From the NCBI GenBank assembly GCA_017646885.1, contig JAGCLR010000316.1:1-64000 (forward strand): 64,000 nucleotides of DNA, read 5' to 3'. The DNA is from Methanobrevibacter sp. (GTDB taxonomy: Archaea > Methanobacteriota > Methanobacteria > Methanobacteriales > Methanobacteriaceae). Position 1 is the stretch's first letter. Each line of letters opens with the position of its first letter. Below, piece by piece: positions 1 to 8,682 of this stretch. Made by a program: the position numbers and the translations under genes. The notes beneath the pieces are model-generated. The model did no database searches. It was not told the origin of the DNA and was given only the letters and a program-made list of their open reading frames with translations.

Positions 1-48
1 TCCTTTGGATTTTCAGTCCAACGCGCGCACCAGCTACGCCAAAGTTCC
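1..48 (-). tRNA. tRNA-Phe(GAA), 3' part cut by window edge
   Basis: The minus strand shows acceptor 5' strand GGAACTT, a D arm with GG, and an anticodon stem TTGGA/TCCAA closing loop CTGAAAA, which gives anticodon GAA. The variable loop, T arm and 3' acceptor strand lie outside the window. It is the last visible member of a minus-strand tRNA cluster with Tyr and Asp. Confidence 0.85.
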
Positions 49-55
49 AATGTTG

Positions 56-139
56 TGGGAGAGGAGGGACTCGAACCCCCAGTCTCCAAAGAGAGCGGAT
101 TTACAGTCCGCGCGGCTACCAGTTACCGGTTACTCTCCC
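56..139 (-). tRNA. tRNA-Tyr(GTA)
   Basis: Acceptor stem GGGAGAG/CTCTCCC, anticodon loop CTGTAAA (anticodon GTA), a long variable arm of class II type, and T arm GGGGGTTCGAGTCCCTC. Discriminator is A. CCA is not encoded. This gene is uninterrupted, unlike the tRNAs at 11-12 kb. Confidence 0.92.
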
Positions 140-145
140 AAAATG

Positions 146-219
146 CGGTACGTACGGGACTCGAACCCGTGACCTCCTGCGTGACAGGCAGGCATTCTAA
201 CCATCTGAACTAACGTACC
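146..219 (-). tRNA. tRNA-Asp(GTC)
   Basis: Acceptor GGTACGT/ACGTACC with discriminator G, anticodon stem CCTGC/GCAGG and loop CTGTCAC (GTC). The T arm ACGGGTTCGAGTCCCGT is canonical. It is uninterrupted. A second Asp-type gene with an insertion lies at 11182-11308. Confidence 0.93.
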
Positions 220-253
220 TAAAATAAACAATTCCAACCATATTGCAAGTTGG

Positions 254-381
254 ATTATACATAAAGCTCTCTTCGACTTAATGATATAACGTGCTCTCCT
301 AACAGTCACCCATAGACGCCTCCCTCGACTATTCTATGCGGGAATCGAACCCTGCGACCTTTATATCACTTTACATATAAC
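254..381 (-). ncRNA. Candidate circularly permuted tRNA-like locus
   Basis: Read on the minus strand, a 3' tRNA half comes first (T arm GCAGGGTTCGATTCCCGC with one bulged A, then 3' acceptor CATAGAAT). A short linker follows, then a 5' half (TCTATG acceptor, D-like arm GTG...CAC with GG). Acceptor strands CATAGA and TCTATG pair over 6 bp. Anticodon-stem strands TATAA and TTATA lie at the outer ends and extend to 8 bp (361-368 with 282-289). A further 13-position helix with G-U pairs joins 369-381 to 254-266. The order is therefore 3' half, acceptor, 5' half. Alternatives are a degenerate tRNA or another structured RNA. The amino-acid identity cannot be read. Confidence 0.5.
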
Positions 382-598
382 ATCTCAAATATTCAGCATC
401 CTGTGCAATCAGGGTTCTAATTCAATTACTACTTCTTCATCCACAATTGGATTCTCTTGTTCATAAGAATTATTATCTTCATATGACTTTCAAAGTTCTT
501 ATATAGTAATTTTTTATGAATTAGCGAACATCCTTGAAAATTGTTAGACATATCTTTTACAAAGATATAAAACTTTTTTTATTTCACAAAATTTTTTT

Positions 599-701
599 GA
601 TACTTTTAAAAATTTGCTATAACCACTTAGCTATTCTACCAATACGCGGTGGAAATCGGATTCGAACCGATGTACTAATTTAAAATTATATTGTAAGTAT
701 C
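599..701 (-). ncRNA. Candidate circularly permuted tRNA gene
   Basis: On the minus strand a 3' half (AAATT, variable AGTAC, T arm ATCGGTTCGAATCCGAT, acceptor TTCCACC, discriminator G) is followed after 6 nt by a 5' half (acceptor GGTAGAA, TA, D arm GCTA...TAGC, then AATTT). Acceptor strands pair at 6 of 7 positions and anticodon-stem strands AATTT/AAATT pair fully. The locus is bounded by GATACTT (701-695) and AAGTATC (605-599), which pair over 7 bp. GATACTT is followed by ACAATATAATTTT, the same arrangement as inside the insertions of the tRNAs at 11-12 kb. The anticodon is not determinable. A pseudogene is the alternative. Confidence 0.55.
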
Positions 702-715
702 ACATTTAGTGTTTG

Positions 716-2527
716 TTATAGAGTATTTTCTCTAATTAATGAGTAACGATTGCTTCTATAAATCAATTGTAATGGAGCGTGTACATCCATCTGATCCATA
801 TCTTTGAAGTTACAAAGCATTTGTTCAATCATGTTTGGATCTCCAGGAATATACATAAAGTTTGGAATACCTTCCCATTGTTTTGGATTACCTGTACGAT
901 AACCTTTAAGTACATCTACAATAATCACATATGGTTTATATCCTAAATATTCTTCACAATCGTTAAAGAACTGAATCAAAGATGCCCTAGCGTTATATGA
1001 GTTGTTAATATCTCCATCTGATACAATTGTCCAAATTGGATATTGCATTAACGCATCTTTAATTTCTGGAGTTTCCTTAATAATACTTGCAAAATATTTT
1101 GGAATACAGTTTAGATATGTTCCACCTGATTTAAATGCAGCATTACAAAAGTTTTGAATATTTATATAGTTATCATAGAACGATAGCTTAGGATCTACAA
1201 ATGGTTTTGGTGTAACTTTAACAGCTTCACTACGATAAAACATATTAGGACCAGATTGTCTAGTCATATTTATCGCAGTATACAATCTTGCTGTATTACT
1301 AAAGAATCCCAACAAATTTCTAGCAATATCGTCTGGGTTCTTTACCAGGCAAACAGACGCAAGGAAAGTTGCAAAGTTAAATGGAGCGCCAGTCATTGAA
1401 CCAGAATCATCAATAATGGTCAACATGTTATAAGGCAAGTTAACTTTATTTACAAATGATTCTAATTTCAATTTATCAATTTGATTATTACAAATCTCCT
1501 GATATAAAGTCTTAAAGTTAGTTGCACCAACGGTAACTTTTGCCTCTTTCTTAACTTTGTCTAACTTTAACAAATCGTCTGTAGATGCTGTACCTTGACG
1601 CACTTTTTCTTCAAGAATTCTTTGCTGTTGTTGTGCGGCTTCTTTACCCGCTTCCCAAGCTTTATACCATTTGTATAACTGTGGATATTTTAATGAACCA
1701 TCCGCCTTTGTTTGATATAAAATCCTATTTTTAGATCTAAATCTTGCTTGTGACGGAAGTGAATCAAACCATTTTATGAATTGTGCTTCATCAAAATCAT
1801 TGATTTTCTTTGAAGAAAACAATACAGATTCTAAATCTTTAATATATTCTTTTCTCCAGTTACGGTATCCATAAAAGTTTGCATAGGTTGTACCATTAGA
1901 CGAATACTCCCAACCCATTTCTGTAGACAACTGCTCTAAGAATTTAACTTTAGATTGCATTGTCTTTAATGTTTCAGGAAGCATTTTCTTCGAATGTGCA
2001 CGTTTACTTAATCTTGGAATAGTTAAGAATTTCGCAAGTAGCATTTTAGCCATTCTATTATTTCCGTTAATAACTTTATAACAGAATTCTACTAACATGT
2101 CGCAGTATTCTTTGTGCTGATATGCGTTTGCTACACTAATAACAGTTCCATTTCTTTTGGTTTTTACTCTATTTTTGAACAAAAGATCAAAACAAGTATA
2201 TTCATTAAATAGTCCTGCCATTAAGAATTTCTTAAACTGTTCACGACAATTTACATACATCCACTGAAAGATAACCTCAAATTTATCTCTATCTGCTCTA
2301 CCTCCATTGTCTTTTTTCTGAGGATACCAAACGTTGTGTTGTCTATTAGTAATATCTCCAAATGAAAACAATAAAGAAAAGAACATTTGTCTTTGTTCTG
2401 GAGTTTTACATTCATAAAATGCTGCAGATAATTTATTTGGGGTTACGTTTCCACCATATACATCTAGACAGTGATTCATCCCTACAAAAGGATTCTCGTT
2501 ACTTTTGTTAAATTGTACTTGTTGCAT
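716..2527 (-). CDS. vWA-domain protein, DUF2828/TROVE-like
   Basis: This 603-aa protein has a helical N-terminal half and a C-terminal von Willebrand factor A-type domain. The metal-site motif DDSGSM is near residue 374 and a second acidic motif SDGDINN is near residue 502. The layout (long alpha-helical region, then vWA) resembles DUF2828 and TROVE/Ro60 proteins; the latter bind Y RNAs and misfolded small RNAs. A role in RNA binding is only inferred, but the gene abuts a permuted tRNA-like locus. All its Trp codons are TGG. A TTACTTACAATTTTAA sequence precedes it. Confidence 0.7.
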   Translation of the reverse strand: MQQVQFNKSNENPFVGMNHCLDVYGGNVTPNKLSAAFYECKTPEQRQMFFSLLFSFGDITNRQHNVWYPQKKDNGGRADRDKFEVIFQWMYVNCREQFKKFLMAGLFNEYTCFDLLFKNRVKTKRNGTVISVANAYQHKEYCDMLVEFCYKVINGNNRMAKMLLAKFLTIPRLSKRAHSKKMLPETLKTMQSKVKFLEQLSTEMGWEYSSNGTTYANFYGYRNWRKEYIKDLESVLFSSKKINDFDEAQFIKWFDSLPSQARFRSKNRILYQTKADGSLKYPQLYKWYKAWEAGKEAAQQQQRILEEKVRQGTASTDDLLKLDKVKKEAKVTVGATNFKTLYQEICNNQIDKLKLESFVNKVNLPYNMLTIIDDSGSMTGAPFNFATFLASVCLVKNPDDIARNLLGFFSNTARLYTAINMTRQSGPNMFYRSEAVKVTPKPFVDPKLSFYDNYINIQNFCNAAFKSGGTYLNCIPKYFASIIKETPEIKDALMQYPIWTIVSDGDINNSYNARASLIQFFNDCEEYLGYKPYVIIVDVLKGYRTGNPKQWEGIPNFMYIPGDPNMIEQMLCNFKDMDQMDVHAPLQLIYRSNRYSLIRENTL

Positions 2528-2570
2528 AATAATGATTTTAATAGTTAAAATTGTAAGTAACGCAGTAAGA

Positions 2571-2993
2571 TTAAAGTGAGTTTAGTTTCACTTCCATCTC
2601 AGCGATACGCTGTTCAGGAGATTTCGTAGACTCCTTTAATTCAGCGATTTCTTTTTGTAGTCTAGCCTTCTCTTTGGCAGTTTCTGCCTCCAGCTCTTTA
2701 TACATCTTATACTTAATTAGAAGATATAAGAAATCTTTTTTATCTCTTAATTCTCCAATTTTTACCGCAGATGTACCGTTAAAATCAAACTCATCTTCTG
2801 CCTCAAGCTTAACAAGTTTATTCTTAATGTTTGCATACATCTGTTTTAAAGTATTTAAAGTTGTGCAATGAATTAACTCTGGAAGAGTTGGATTAATCAC
2901 ACCATCTTTAAATGATGTATTATAGTACAAATGTTGTACTGATAATAAATGAAGACGTTTTACATCTTCCTCTGTAAAAGTAATTGTTGCCAT
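2571..2993 (-). CDS. Unknown protein with C-terminal coiled coil
   Basis: The protein is 140 aa with no recognised family. The C-terminal third is charged and heptad-like (EKARLQKEIAELKE), suggesting a coiled coil. It lies between the tRNA-like minihelix and the vWA gene on the same strand and starts with ATG at 2993. Standard code, TAA stop. Confidence 0.75.
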   Translation of the reverse strand: MATITFTEEDVKRLHLLSVQHLYYNTSFKDGVINPTLPELIHCTTLNTLKQMYANIKNKLVKLEAEDEFDFNGTSAVKIGELRDKKDFLYLLIKYKMYKELEAETAKEKARLQKEIAELKESTKSPEQRIAEMEVKLNSL

Positions 2994-3014
2994 AAATTAA
3001 AATGAGTAAGTTGT

Positions 3015-3062
3015 GCGCAGACGGGGTTCGATCCCGTACTACGTGAATACACTCACCTGCGC
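3015..3062 (-). ncRNA. tRNA-like minihelix (acceptor plus T arm, no full cloverleaf)
   Basis: The spacer between two genes folds on the minus strand as GCGCAG/CTGCGC closing two hairpins: GTGAGTGTATTCAC, and a T-arm-like ACGGGATCGAACCCCGT with the TCGAA core. There is room for only one other arm, so it is a tRNA-like minihelix or a relic rather than a complete tRNA. The fold is nearly symmetrical, so strand is assigned from the T-loop and from neighbouring tRNAs. Confidence 0.45.
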
Positions 3063-3298
3063 TAATTTAATTTCTTGTTAACTCTTTCCAATACATCGAT
3101 TGGTTCTTCATAGAAAATTCGTTGTTCGTCTCCAGAAACGAATCCAAATGCTACTAGAATCTGTCCAAATCTCAAATCAGGATTATTTTCGATACATTCT
3201 TTCAGATGTTCTAATAAAGCATTATTAGATTCGGTTCTTTTAACGACTTTTTCTTGAGTTGATTTAAGCTGTAACTTCAGTAAATCCGTTAGGTTCAT
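3062..3298 (-). CDS. Small conserved-type phage protein
   Basis: A 78-aa protein whose central NPDLRFGQIL followed by FYEEP resembles a short uncharacterised family common in phages. No catalytic motif is seen. Its start overlaps the end of the metallophosphoesterase gene by 35 nt, suggesting co-translation. Confidence 0.72.
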   Translation of the reverse strand: MNLTDLLKLQLKSTQEKVVKRTESNNALLEHLKECIENNPDLRFGQILVAFGFVSGDEQRIFYEEPIDVLERVNKKLN

Positions 3299-4043
3299 AT
3301 ACTTTTAATGATTGTAATTCATCATCCCAAATAAACATCATTCTTGAGTCACACATATAACAGTTGTCTTTATGATACACCATACCATCATCTTGCATCT
3401 GAGAATGTCCAAAAATTTGGATTAACTCATCTACATATGCTGGATTTCTTGTAACATCTGTTACATGTGCCCAAGTTGGACCTCCAGATGCAGCAAATCC
3501 ACCTCTAGACCATCCGATTTCAGCAAACTTAGGATTTGCATCAAAGTCGAATTCGGTACGACATGAATGTGCCGATTCAGTATAATTCTCTTTCCAGGTC
3601 TTAAACATCTCTGTAAGTTTTTCCACAATGTTTTCTGCGGTAAACTCAAATTTATTTTGTTCTAACCATGTCTGAGAAACACCAGCGTGAGTAAATAAAA
3701 CATTGTTTATTCTATGAGTAATTTTAAATAAATCAAAATTCTCATTAAACGTTTCTTTTATTTCTTTAGCACGTGCTTGATCGTATCTTGCATATGTATG
3801 CGACCATCCCATATACTGTCCATCATGGTTTCCTAACAATAATGTAACTTTTTCTGGATTTGCCTTTTTAAACTCAATTATTTCTTTGAAGTTTTCTAAT
3901 GCGTCAGCTCCTGTAATTCCTTCATACCCATAAGGGTCTACATAATCGCCTAGGAAAACAATGTGATCAACGCTATCTATAATATCTTTGACCTGTTTCC
4001 AAAAGGATCGGCCATGTGTGTCAGGTATTACTGCTATTTTCAT
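3264..4043 (-). CDS. Calcineurin-like metallophosphoesterase
   Basis: A 259-aa protein with the full set of metal-binding motifs of the calcineurin-like superfamily: PDTHGR at the N terminus, GDYVDPYG near residue 31, GNHD near residue 71, and downstream THAG and GHSQ. This predicts phosphomonoesterase or phosphodiesterase activity on an unknown substrate. It is the downstream member of an overlapping operon with an AAA ATPase and NAD genes; its ATG overlaps the preceding TAA. Confidence 0.88.
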   Translation of the reverse strand: MKIAVIPDTHGRSFWKQVKDIIDSVDHIVFLGDYVDPYGYEGITGADALENFKEIIEFKKANPEKVTLLLGNHDGQYMGWSHTYARYDQARAKEIKETFNENFDLFKITHRINNVLFTHAGVSQTWLEQNKFEFTAENIVEKLTEMFKTWKENYTESAHSCRTEFDFDANPKFAEIGWSRGGFAASGGPTWAHVTDVTRNPAYVDELIQIFGHSQMQDDGMVYHKDNCYMCDSRMMFIWDDELQSLKVYEPNGFTEVTA

Positions 4044-5149
4044 TAAAATCCAATTCGTTTAGGTTTCTTAACTTGAATAATTTCTTCCGATGTTTTGTTA
4101 TAAATTTCTGCCAAAGTTAAAGGTTTATCGGATTCACCTTTGCCTAATTCTTTTAACAATGTATTTGTTTTATCAATTGAAAGTTCTTTAAACTCATACT
4201 TTGATATTAGTCTGCCGTCTCGTAATAAAGCCTTATCAATAGATGTTATATCGGAGTTAAAAGTGGCAATAATTTTAATATTCAATATATCCGAATACAG
4301 ACCATCTGTCATATTTAGAATATTATTAATACCGTCTGCAAATCTACTTGTTGTACGATCTGCTAATAGCATTTCACAATCTTCTAGAATTAAAACAGAA
4401 TTCTTATTCTCTAACATAAATGAAAGAAATGCAGGACTTGAAACTGCATTCATCAAAGAGTTAGAAAGAATAATATATTGATTTGGATAAGTATTGATGA
4501 AATGACGAATCATATTCGTCTTACCAGTACCAGAAACACCATGAAGAATCATTAAACCTGAAGTTCTTTCTGATAAGAATTTTGTCATTTTATCATATTC
4601 CGGTTTAAAATCATCATTATAATGTTTATTGATATCTACAGGTGTAACTTGTCCAACTTTACATTCTGTTAAATCAAAATAACCTTGACTATCTTGAGTA
4701 ACAAGATGTACTTTTTTCTGAAACTGCCTCTTTTCAATACAGCTCTCGATAATTTCTCTTACTTCCTCTTTAAAATAACATTCTTTTGCAAAGTAAATTG
4801 ATACATATGCACTTGATGCATATATAACAATCTTTTTTGCAACATTGATTCCAGTATGAGTATAATACTCTTCTGTTTCATCGCCAAAATGATCAATCCT
4901 AACTAATGGATTGTTTACAGAATAAATATACTCAAATTCATTTTTATTAAAGAATTCGACTATTTTATCATAAAACATACCTCTATTAAGTTTCTCATCT
5001 TTTCCTGAAAAAGAGTTAAAATGATATCCACTTGGAACGCATTCAAAATAATTTATAAAGAGCGCATAAGGATCTATTTTTCGAGAATCTCCTTGAATTG
5101 TAGTCCAGTTATTAAGATCGGATACTTTTAATACGTTGGCACTAATCAT
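4043..5149 (-). CDS. AAA+ ATPase
   Basis: The protein is 368 aa. The AAA module is in the second half: Walker A GVSGTGKT near residue 203, Walker B VLILEDCE near residue 253, a sensor-1-like ATFNSD, and RDGRL that could supply an arginine finger. The N-terminal half has no recognised domain. It is encoded between the metallophosphoesterase and the PRPP-synthetase-like gene with start/stop overlaps, so it belongs to the NAD operon, but its client is unknown. Confidence 0.85.
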   Translation of the reverse strand: MISANVLKVSDLNNWTTIQGDSRKIDPYALFINYFECVPSGYHFNSFSGKDEKLNRGMFYDKIVEFFNKNEFEYIYSVNNPLVRIDHFGDETEEYYTHTGINVAKKIVIYASSAYVSIYFAKECYFKEEVREIIESCIEKRQFQKKVHLVTQDSQGYFDLTECKVGQVTPVDINKHYNDDFKPEYDKMTKFLSERTSGLMILHGVSGTGKTNMIRHFINTYPNQYIILSNSLMNAVSSPAFLSFMLENKNSVLILEDCEMLLADRTTSRFADGINNILNMTDGLYSDILNIKIIATFNSDITSIDKALLRDGRLISKYEFKELSIDKTNTLLKELGKGESDKPLTLAEIYNKTSEEIIQVKKPKRIGF

Positions 5150-5957
5150 TCTTATTCCAAAGTTTAATTACTTTAACATTACTTGGAAAATAATAATCTT
5201 CCCAGTTCTTAAATGAATTTGTAATCGTAACCGTTTTATACAATTTGGAAAGTTCAATGATAGGATCTTGCTGAATTGCGTGTGCTACGCATAAATGAAC
5301 ATTCTTTTTCACATCGTCTGGAAGAGCTTTATGAATTGCAAAGAAAGTTCCTCCACCATCACATAAATCATCTATTACTACATATCCAGGACTAGTAAGA
5401 AAGCGTTCATCAATTGGAGTTTCCAATTCAATTGTAATTCCATCTTTTGTTCGAGATTTTTTACAAAGGATTGTATCTCTACGACCGTATCTTTCTTTTG
5501 CACCAGTGTCCGGACAAATTATAGTATATGATGAAAACTCTGAATAAAAAGTTGTGCCAAATTCTGGAAACAAAAATTCTTTACCTGTAAGAATTATATC
5601 ACTATTTACATTGTGAGGTTCAAAGATACGAATAATTGTTCCTTTAAATACTGACAACATATCTAGTATAACTTTTAGAGATATTGCAGAATTCACATTA
5701 TTAAAAAGCCTATCTGTCCTTCCACATAGCAAATACGCAATGCGCATCATATCGATCCATATACCATTTCTATCACAAATATCTTTTACCTGTAATATAA
5801 TGAATAAGTCATCCATTGATGCAATTCGAGTATAAATTGTAATAGGTTCTCTCCTATTTAATTCAGAATCAATTACAAGTTGTTTCTGACCGTCTGGATA
5901 AGTATCAATGTGATACTTAATCTCAGATTGCTGAGGATAAAGAAAGTTAATTATCAT
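5142..5957 (-). CDS. Ribose-phosphate pyrophosphokinase (PRPP synthetase)-like
   Basis: A 271-aa protein with the PRPP-binding loop VVIDDLCDGGGTF and the preceding PDTGAKERYGR region typical of PRPP synthetases. PRPP is the co-substrate of nicotinamide phosphoribosyltransferase, encoded two genes upstream, so supply of PRPP for NAD salvage is the likely role. The ATG at 5957 is preferred over an upstream TTG. It is somewhat shorter than the roughly 310-aa cellular enzyme. Confidence 0.85.
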   Translation of the reverse strand: MIINFLYPQQSEIKYHIDTYPDGQKQLVIDSELNRREPITIYTRIASMDDLFIILQVKDICDRNGIWIDMMRIAYLLCGRTDRLFNNVNSAISLKVILDMLSVFKGTIIRIFEPHNVNSDIILTGKEFLFPEFGTTFYSEFSSYTIICPDTGAKERYGRRDTILCKKSRTKDGITIELETPIDERFLTSPGYVVIDDLCDGGGTFFAIHKALPDDVKKNVHLCVAHAIQQDPIIELSKLYKTVTITNSFKNWEDYYFPSNVKVIKLWNKND

Positions 5958-6687
5958 GATATTCAATAATTGTTGGAGCGAACTTATGTTTAGACGCTTT
6001 ATGCATAGCTTCTATTTTTTGGATTATTTCAGGGTTTTTTACCTCACCTCTTAAAATATATGCGTCAAGTTCAGCATAAGTAAATCCAAAGTTTTCTTCG
6101 TCGCTTCGATTTGTTAATCCATCAGATGGAGTTTTATGTACTAAACCAGAAGGTAACTCTAAATAATCACCTAATGCAATAACTTCGGTACAAGTTAAAT
6201 GTGCAATAGGATTAAAATCACATGCCATATCTCCCCATTTTGTACACCATCCAATATATCTTTCAGATCGATTACCTGTACCAGCTACACGATAACCAAG
6301 TTCTTGTGCAAGAGCATACAAATACATCATTCTCATCCTAGGAGGAATATTTGTTCTTGTCTTCTCGCCAAGTACAATAGAATCCCAAGTTGGTTCACCA
6401 TGTATTACAAACTTTTGTGGAATATTTTTATATAAATCCATGATATTTACATAGATATATTTAATTCCTAAAGTTTTAATTACATCGTAACTTGTTCCTA
6501 TGTCTATTTGATCACCGTTTGGCATTAGCACTCCTACAACATTTTCTTTACCAAACGCATCTGCGCATAGTTTGGCAACGATTGTAGAATCCTTTCCTCC
6601 CGATATACCGAGAACGACTCCACGTAAACCGGAATCGTTCTGGTACTGTCGAAGAAAGGAAATTATTTTTTCATATTTTTCTTTCAT
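5947..6687 (-). CDS. nadE: NAD synthetase
   Basis: A 246-aa ammonia-dependent NAD synthetase type protein. It has the ATP-pyrophosphatase P-loop GISGGKDST near residue 29 and the GTGNRSERYIGWCTKWGD segment, then the TPSDGL/SDEENFGF C-terminal region. It would convert deamido-NAD to NAD. The start is taken at 6687, where ATG overlaps the TAA of the next gene. Neighbours supply nicotinamide phosphoribosylation and deamidation. Confidence 0.92.
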   Translation of the reverse strand: MKEKYEKIISFLRQYQNDSGLRGVVLGISGGKDSTIVAKLCADAFGKENVVGVLMPNGDQIDIGTSYDVIKTLGIKYIYVNIMDLYKNIPQKFVIHGEPTWDSIVLGEKTRTNIPPRMRMMYLYALAQELGYRVAGTGNRSERYIGWCTKWGDMACDFNPIAHLTCTEVIALGDYLELPSGLVHKTPSDGLTNRSDEENFGFTYAELDAYILRGEVKNPEIIQKIEAMHKASKHKFAPTIIEYHDN

Positions 6688-8144
6688 TAGAAATTTTCTC
6701 CCCAAAGTTGTTGTCTAATTTCTACTAAAGATGTAGAATTTACAAGTTTACCATCTTTGAATATTGGATCAAACTGGTTAACTGAAATTTCAGTATCTTT
6801 AAATGTTAAGCCATCCATACATTTATATTGTGGTCCATCTAACAGTACAATACAACAGCCTTTATGTGACTTTTTCATACCTGTATCTGTTTTTGGATCT
6901 TTGTATACCATGATTGGATTGCCTTTATGTTCTACATAACTACATTTAATAGCCACATTAAACGTATCACGAGTAAACATGTGCATTTGTCCACTTGCGT
7001 CCTGATAAGATAACATTGAAAATCCACCTGCACCAAGAGCTACATTCTCTGCAGAAAAACCCTGTCTTTCAAGTCTCTGATAAATGTCTTTTGCTCTTTC
7101 TTGTGTAATGCTATCCCCGTAGATTGCACGAACATGTGAGTCAAGAACTTTATAGCCTTTTGAATTAGTTGTACCTCCAAAAATTTCCCACAAAAGTTCC
7201 ACAGTTCGAACTACAATCATTACAGGATCACCAGAATCACCTCTAACAAATAGTGTTCCATCTCTTTTAAGAATTTCTTCTTTCAAAGATGGAAGTATTT
7301 TTGTTACAACATTCCAATAATCAAATGAATCACAAACCATAGAGAAATTACCAGTAGGATAAACCTCTGTTAGTAACCTTTTTATAGATGGTGTTTCATC
7401 TTTATCAATTAGAGCAGAACTACACATAACAGAATGTTCGGTAGATGCCATTCCTCCTCCAACTAACTCGTAAGCAGTATCATACATATCACCAGTATAC
7501 TGAATACCTGGAATATTTGATGACTTCTGAAATGATAACAAGAATGCGCTAGACGCTTTAATTGCAGCATGTATTCCAGGCAAACTTCTAAATCCAAATT
7601 CAGATATAGCGTTTCTTGGAGATATTTCAGATGTTTTATTGAAATAATAATTTGCAATCATTCTATACTGTCTAACCGCTGTAGCAACACACATTGTATA
7701 CCATAACTCTGAAAGCATAAGTGTCTCAATAAAATTTGTACACCATGCAAAATCAGGATGAGTGTTTGAAATTTCTAACATTGGGATTCCAACTGGAACT
7801 AACGCACCTTCTGGAAGAGCTTTAATTTCAATTGGCAAATATCCTAATTTATGTAGAGCTTCAATTTTTTCCTCATGACAACGTCCAGGCATAGTTTTGT
7901 TGATAACACGTCTATATTCATCAAGAACTGTTTCTAATGGCAATTTAAAGAAATGCTCATTAAAATAATCAATAAGATATTCTTTGATAAATGCCTGTAA
8001 ACCAAAGAATACAATATGATTAAATGCATCAATTCTTGACTTTCTTGGAACATAGTACGATACAATTTTTGTTATTTCTGGATCATACTGTCTCTGATGA
8101 TCTTGTTTATAAAAATCGGATAATAAAACTGCAAGCGTATTCAT
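6687..8144 (-). CDS. nadV: Nicotinamide phosphoribosyltransferase (NAMPT/NadV)
   Basis: A 485-aa protein of the expected length for NAMPT. It begins with a DFYKQDH segment and includes YVPRKSR, SEFGFRSLPG, GSDGDP-like VRGDSGDP and the LGAGGFSM region of the family. It joins nicotinamide and PRPP to form NMN in the cytoplasm. Phage-encoded copies are known and can rebuild NAD consumed by host NADase defences, which is the inferred benefit here. Confidence 0.93.
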   Translation of the reverse strand: MNTLAVLLSDFYKQDHQRQYDPEITKIVSYYVPRKSRIDAFNHIVFFGLQAFIKEYLIDYFNEHFFKLPLETVLDEYRRVINKTMPGRCHEEKIEALHKLGYLPIEIKALPEGALVPVGIPMLEISNTHPDFAWCTNFIETLMLSELWYTMCVATAVRQYRMIANYYFNKTSEISPRNAISEFGFRSLPGIHAAIKASSAFLLSFQKSSNIPGIQYTGDMYDTAYELVGGGMASTEHSVMCSSALIDKDETPSIKRLLTEVYPTGNFSMVCDSFDYWNVVTKILPSLKEEILKRDGTLFVRGDSGDPVMIVVRTVELLWEIFGGTTNSKGYKVLDSHVRAIYGDSITQERAKDIYQRLERQGFSAENVALGAGGFSMLSYQDASGQMHMFTRDTFNVAIKCSYVEHKGNPIMVYKDPKTDTGMKKSHKGCCIVLLDGPQYKCMDGLTFKDTEISVNQFDPIFKDGKLVNSTSLVEIRQQLWGENF

Positions 8145-8145
8145 A

Positions 8146-8682
8146 CTATCTGTTTATTACTTTCATTTGTAATCCTTCCATTACATCTAATGCTTTTTCG
8201 TGAAGTGCTGGGTCAAATGATTTACAGCACGAAGCATCAACTATAATTTCAGCAAATTTTGTATTTGACTGTAAACACACAGCTACGGATAATACACATA
8301 AGTTAGTTACAAGTCCAACTATTTCAATTGAATCGTATATCTCTAAAGTCTTTACCCCAGATAAATAGTGGATATCATCTGCGTTAAGTCCAAAAGTATA
8401 CTTATCAATATGTGGTGAATAGTCATCTCGTAATTCATCTACAATTTGCCAACCATGTGTATCTTCATAACAATGCGGAACAGGAAGAGCTCTACCTTCT
8501 CTAGTAAAGTTATAGATTGATTCATAATGTGTATCTCTAGTAAACACTACTTCGTGTCCATCTTTAACATAAAGTTCAATCTTTTCTTTAATTCTAGGAA
8601 TAATTTCTTTCGCTTCAGGGAAACCTAGTTTCCCTGTCACGAAATCATTTTGCATATCAACGACAACTAATAATTTTTTCAT
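8146..8682 (-). CDS. pncA: Nicotinamidase, isochorismatase family
   Basis: A 178-aa protein with VVDMQNDF at the N terminus (catalytic Asp), TRDTH, and VGLVTNLCVLSVA carrying the catalytic Cys. This is the PncA/isochorismatase-like hydrolase layout. It would deamidate nicotinamide to nicotinate, feeding the deamido route that ends in the NadE encoded downstream. The ATG overlaps the TAA of the preceding ATPase gene. Confidence 0.88.
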   Translation of the reverse strand: MKKLLVVVDMQNDFVTGKLGFPEAKEIIPRIKEKIELYVKDGHEVVFTRDTHYESIYNFTREGRALPVPHCYEDTHGWQIVDELRDDYSPHIDKYTFGLNADDIHYLSGVKTLEIYDSIEIVGLVTNLCVLSVAVCLQSNTKFAEIIVDASCCKSFDPALHEKALDVMEGLQMKVINR

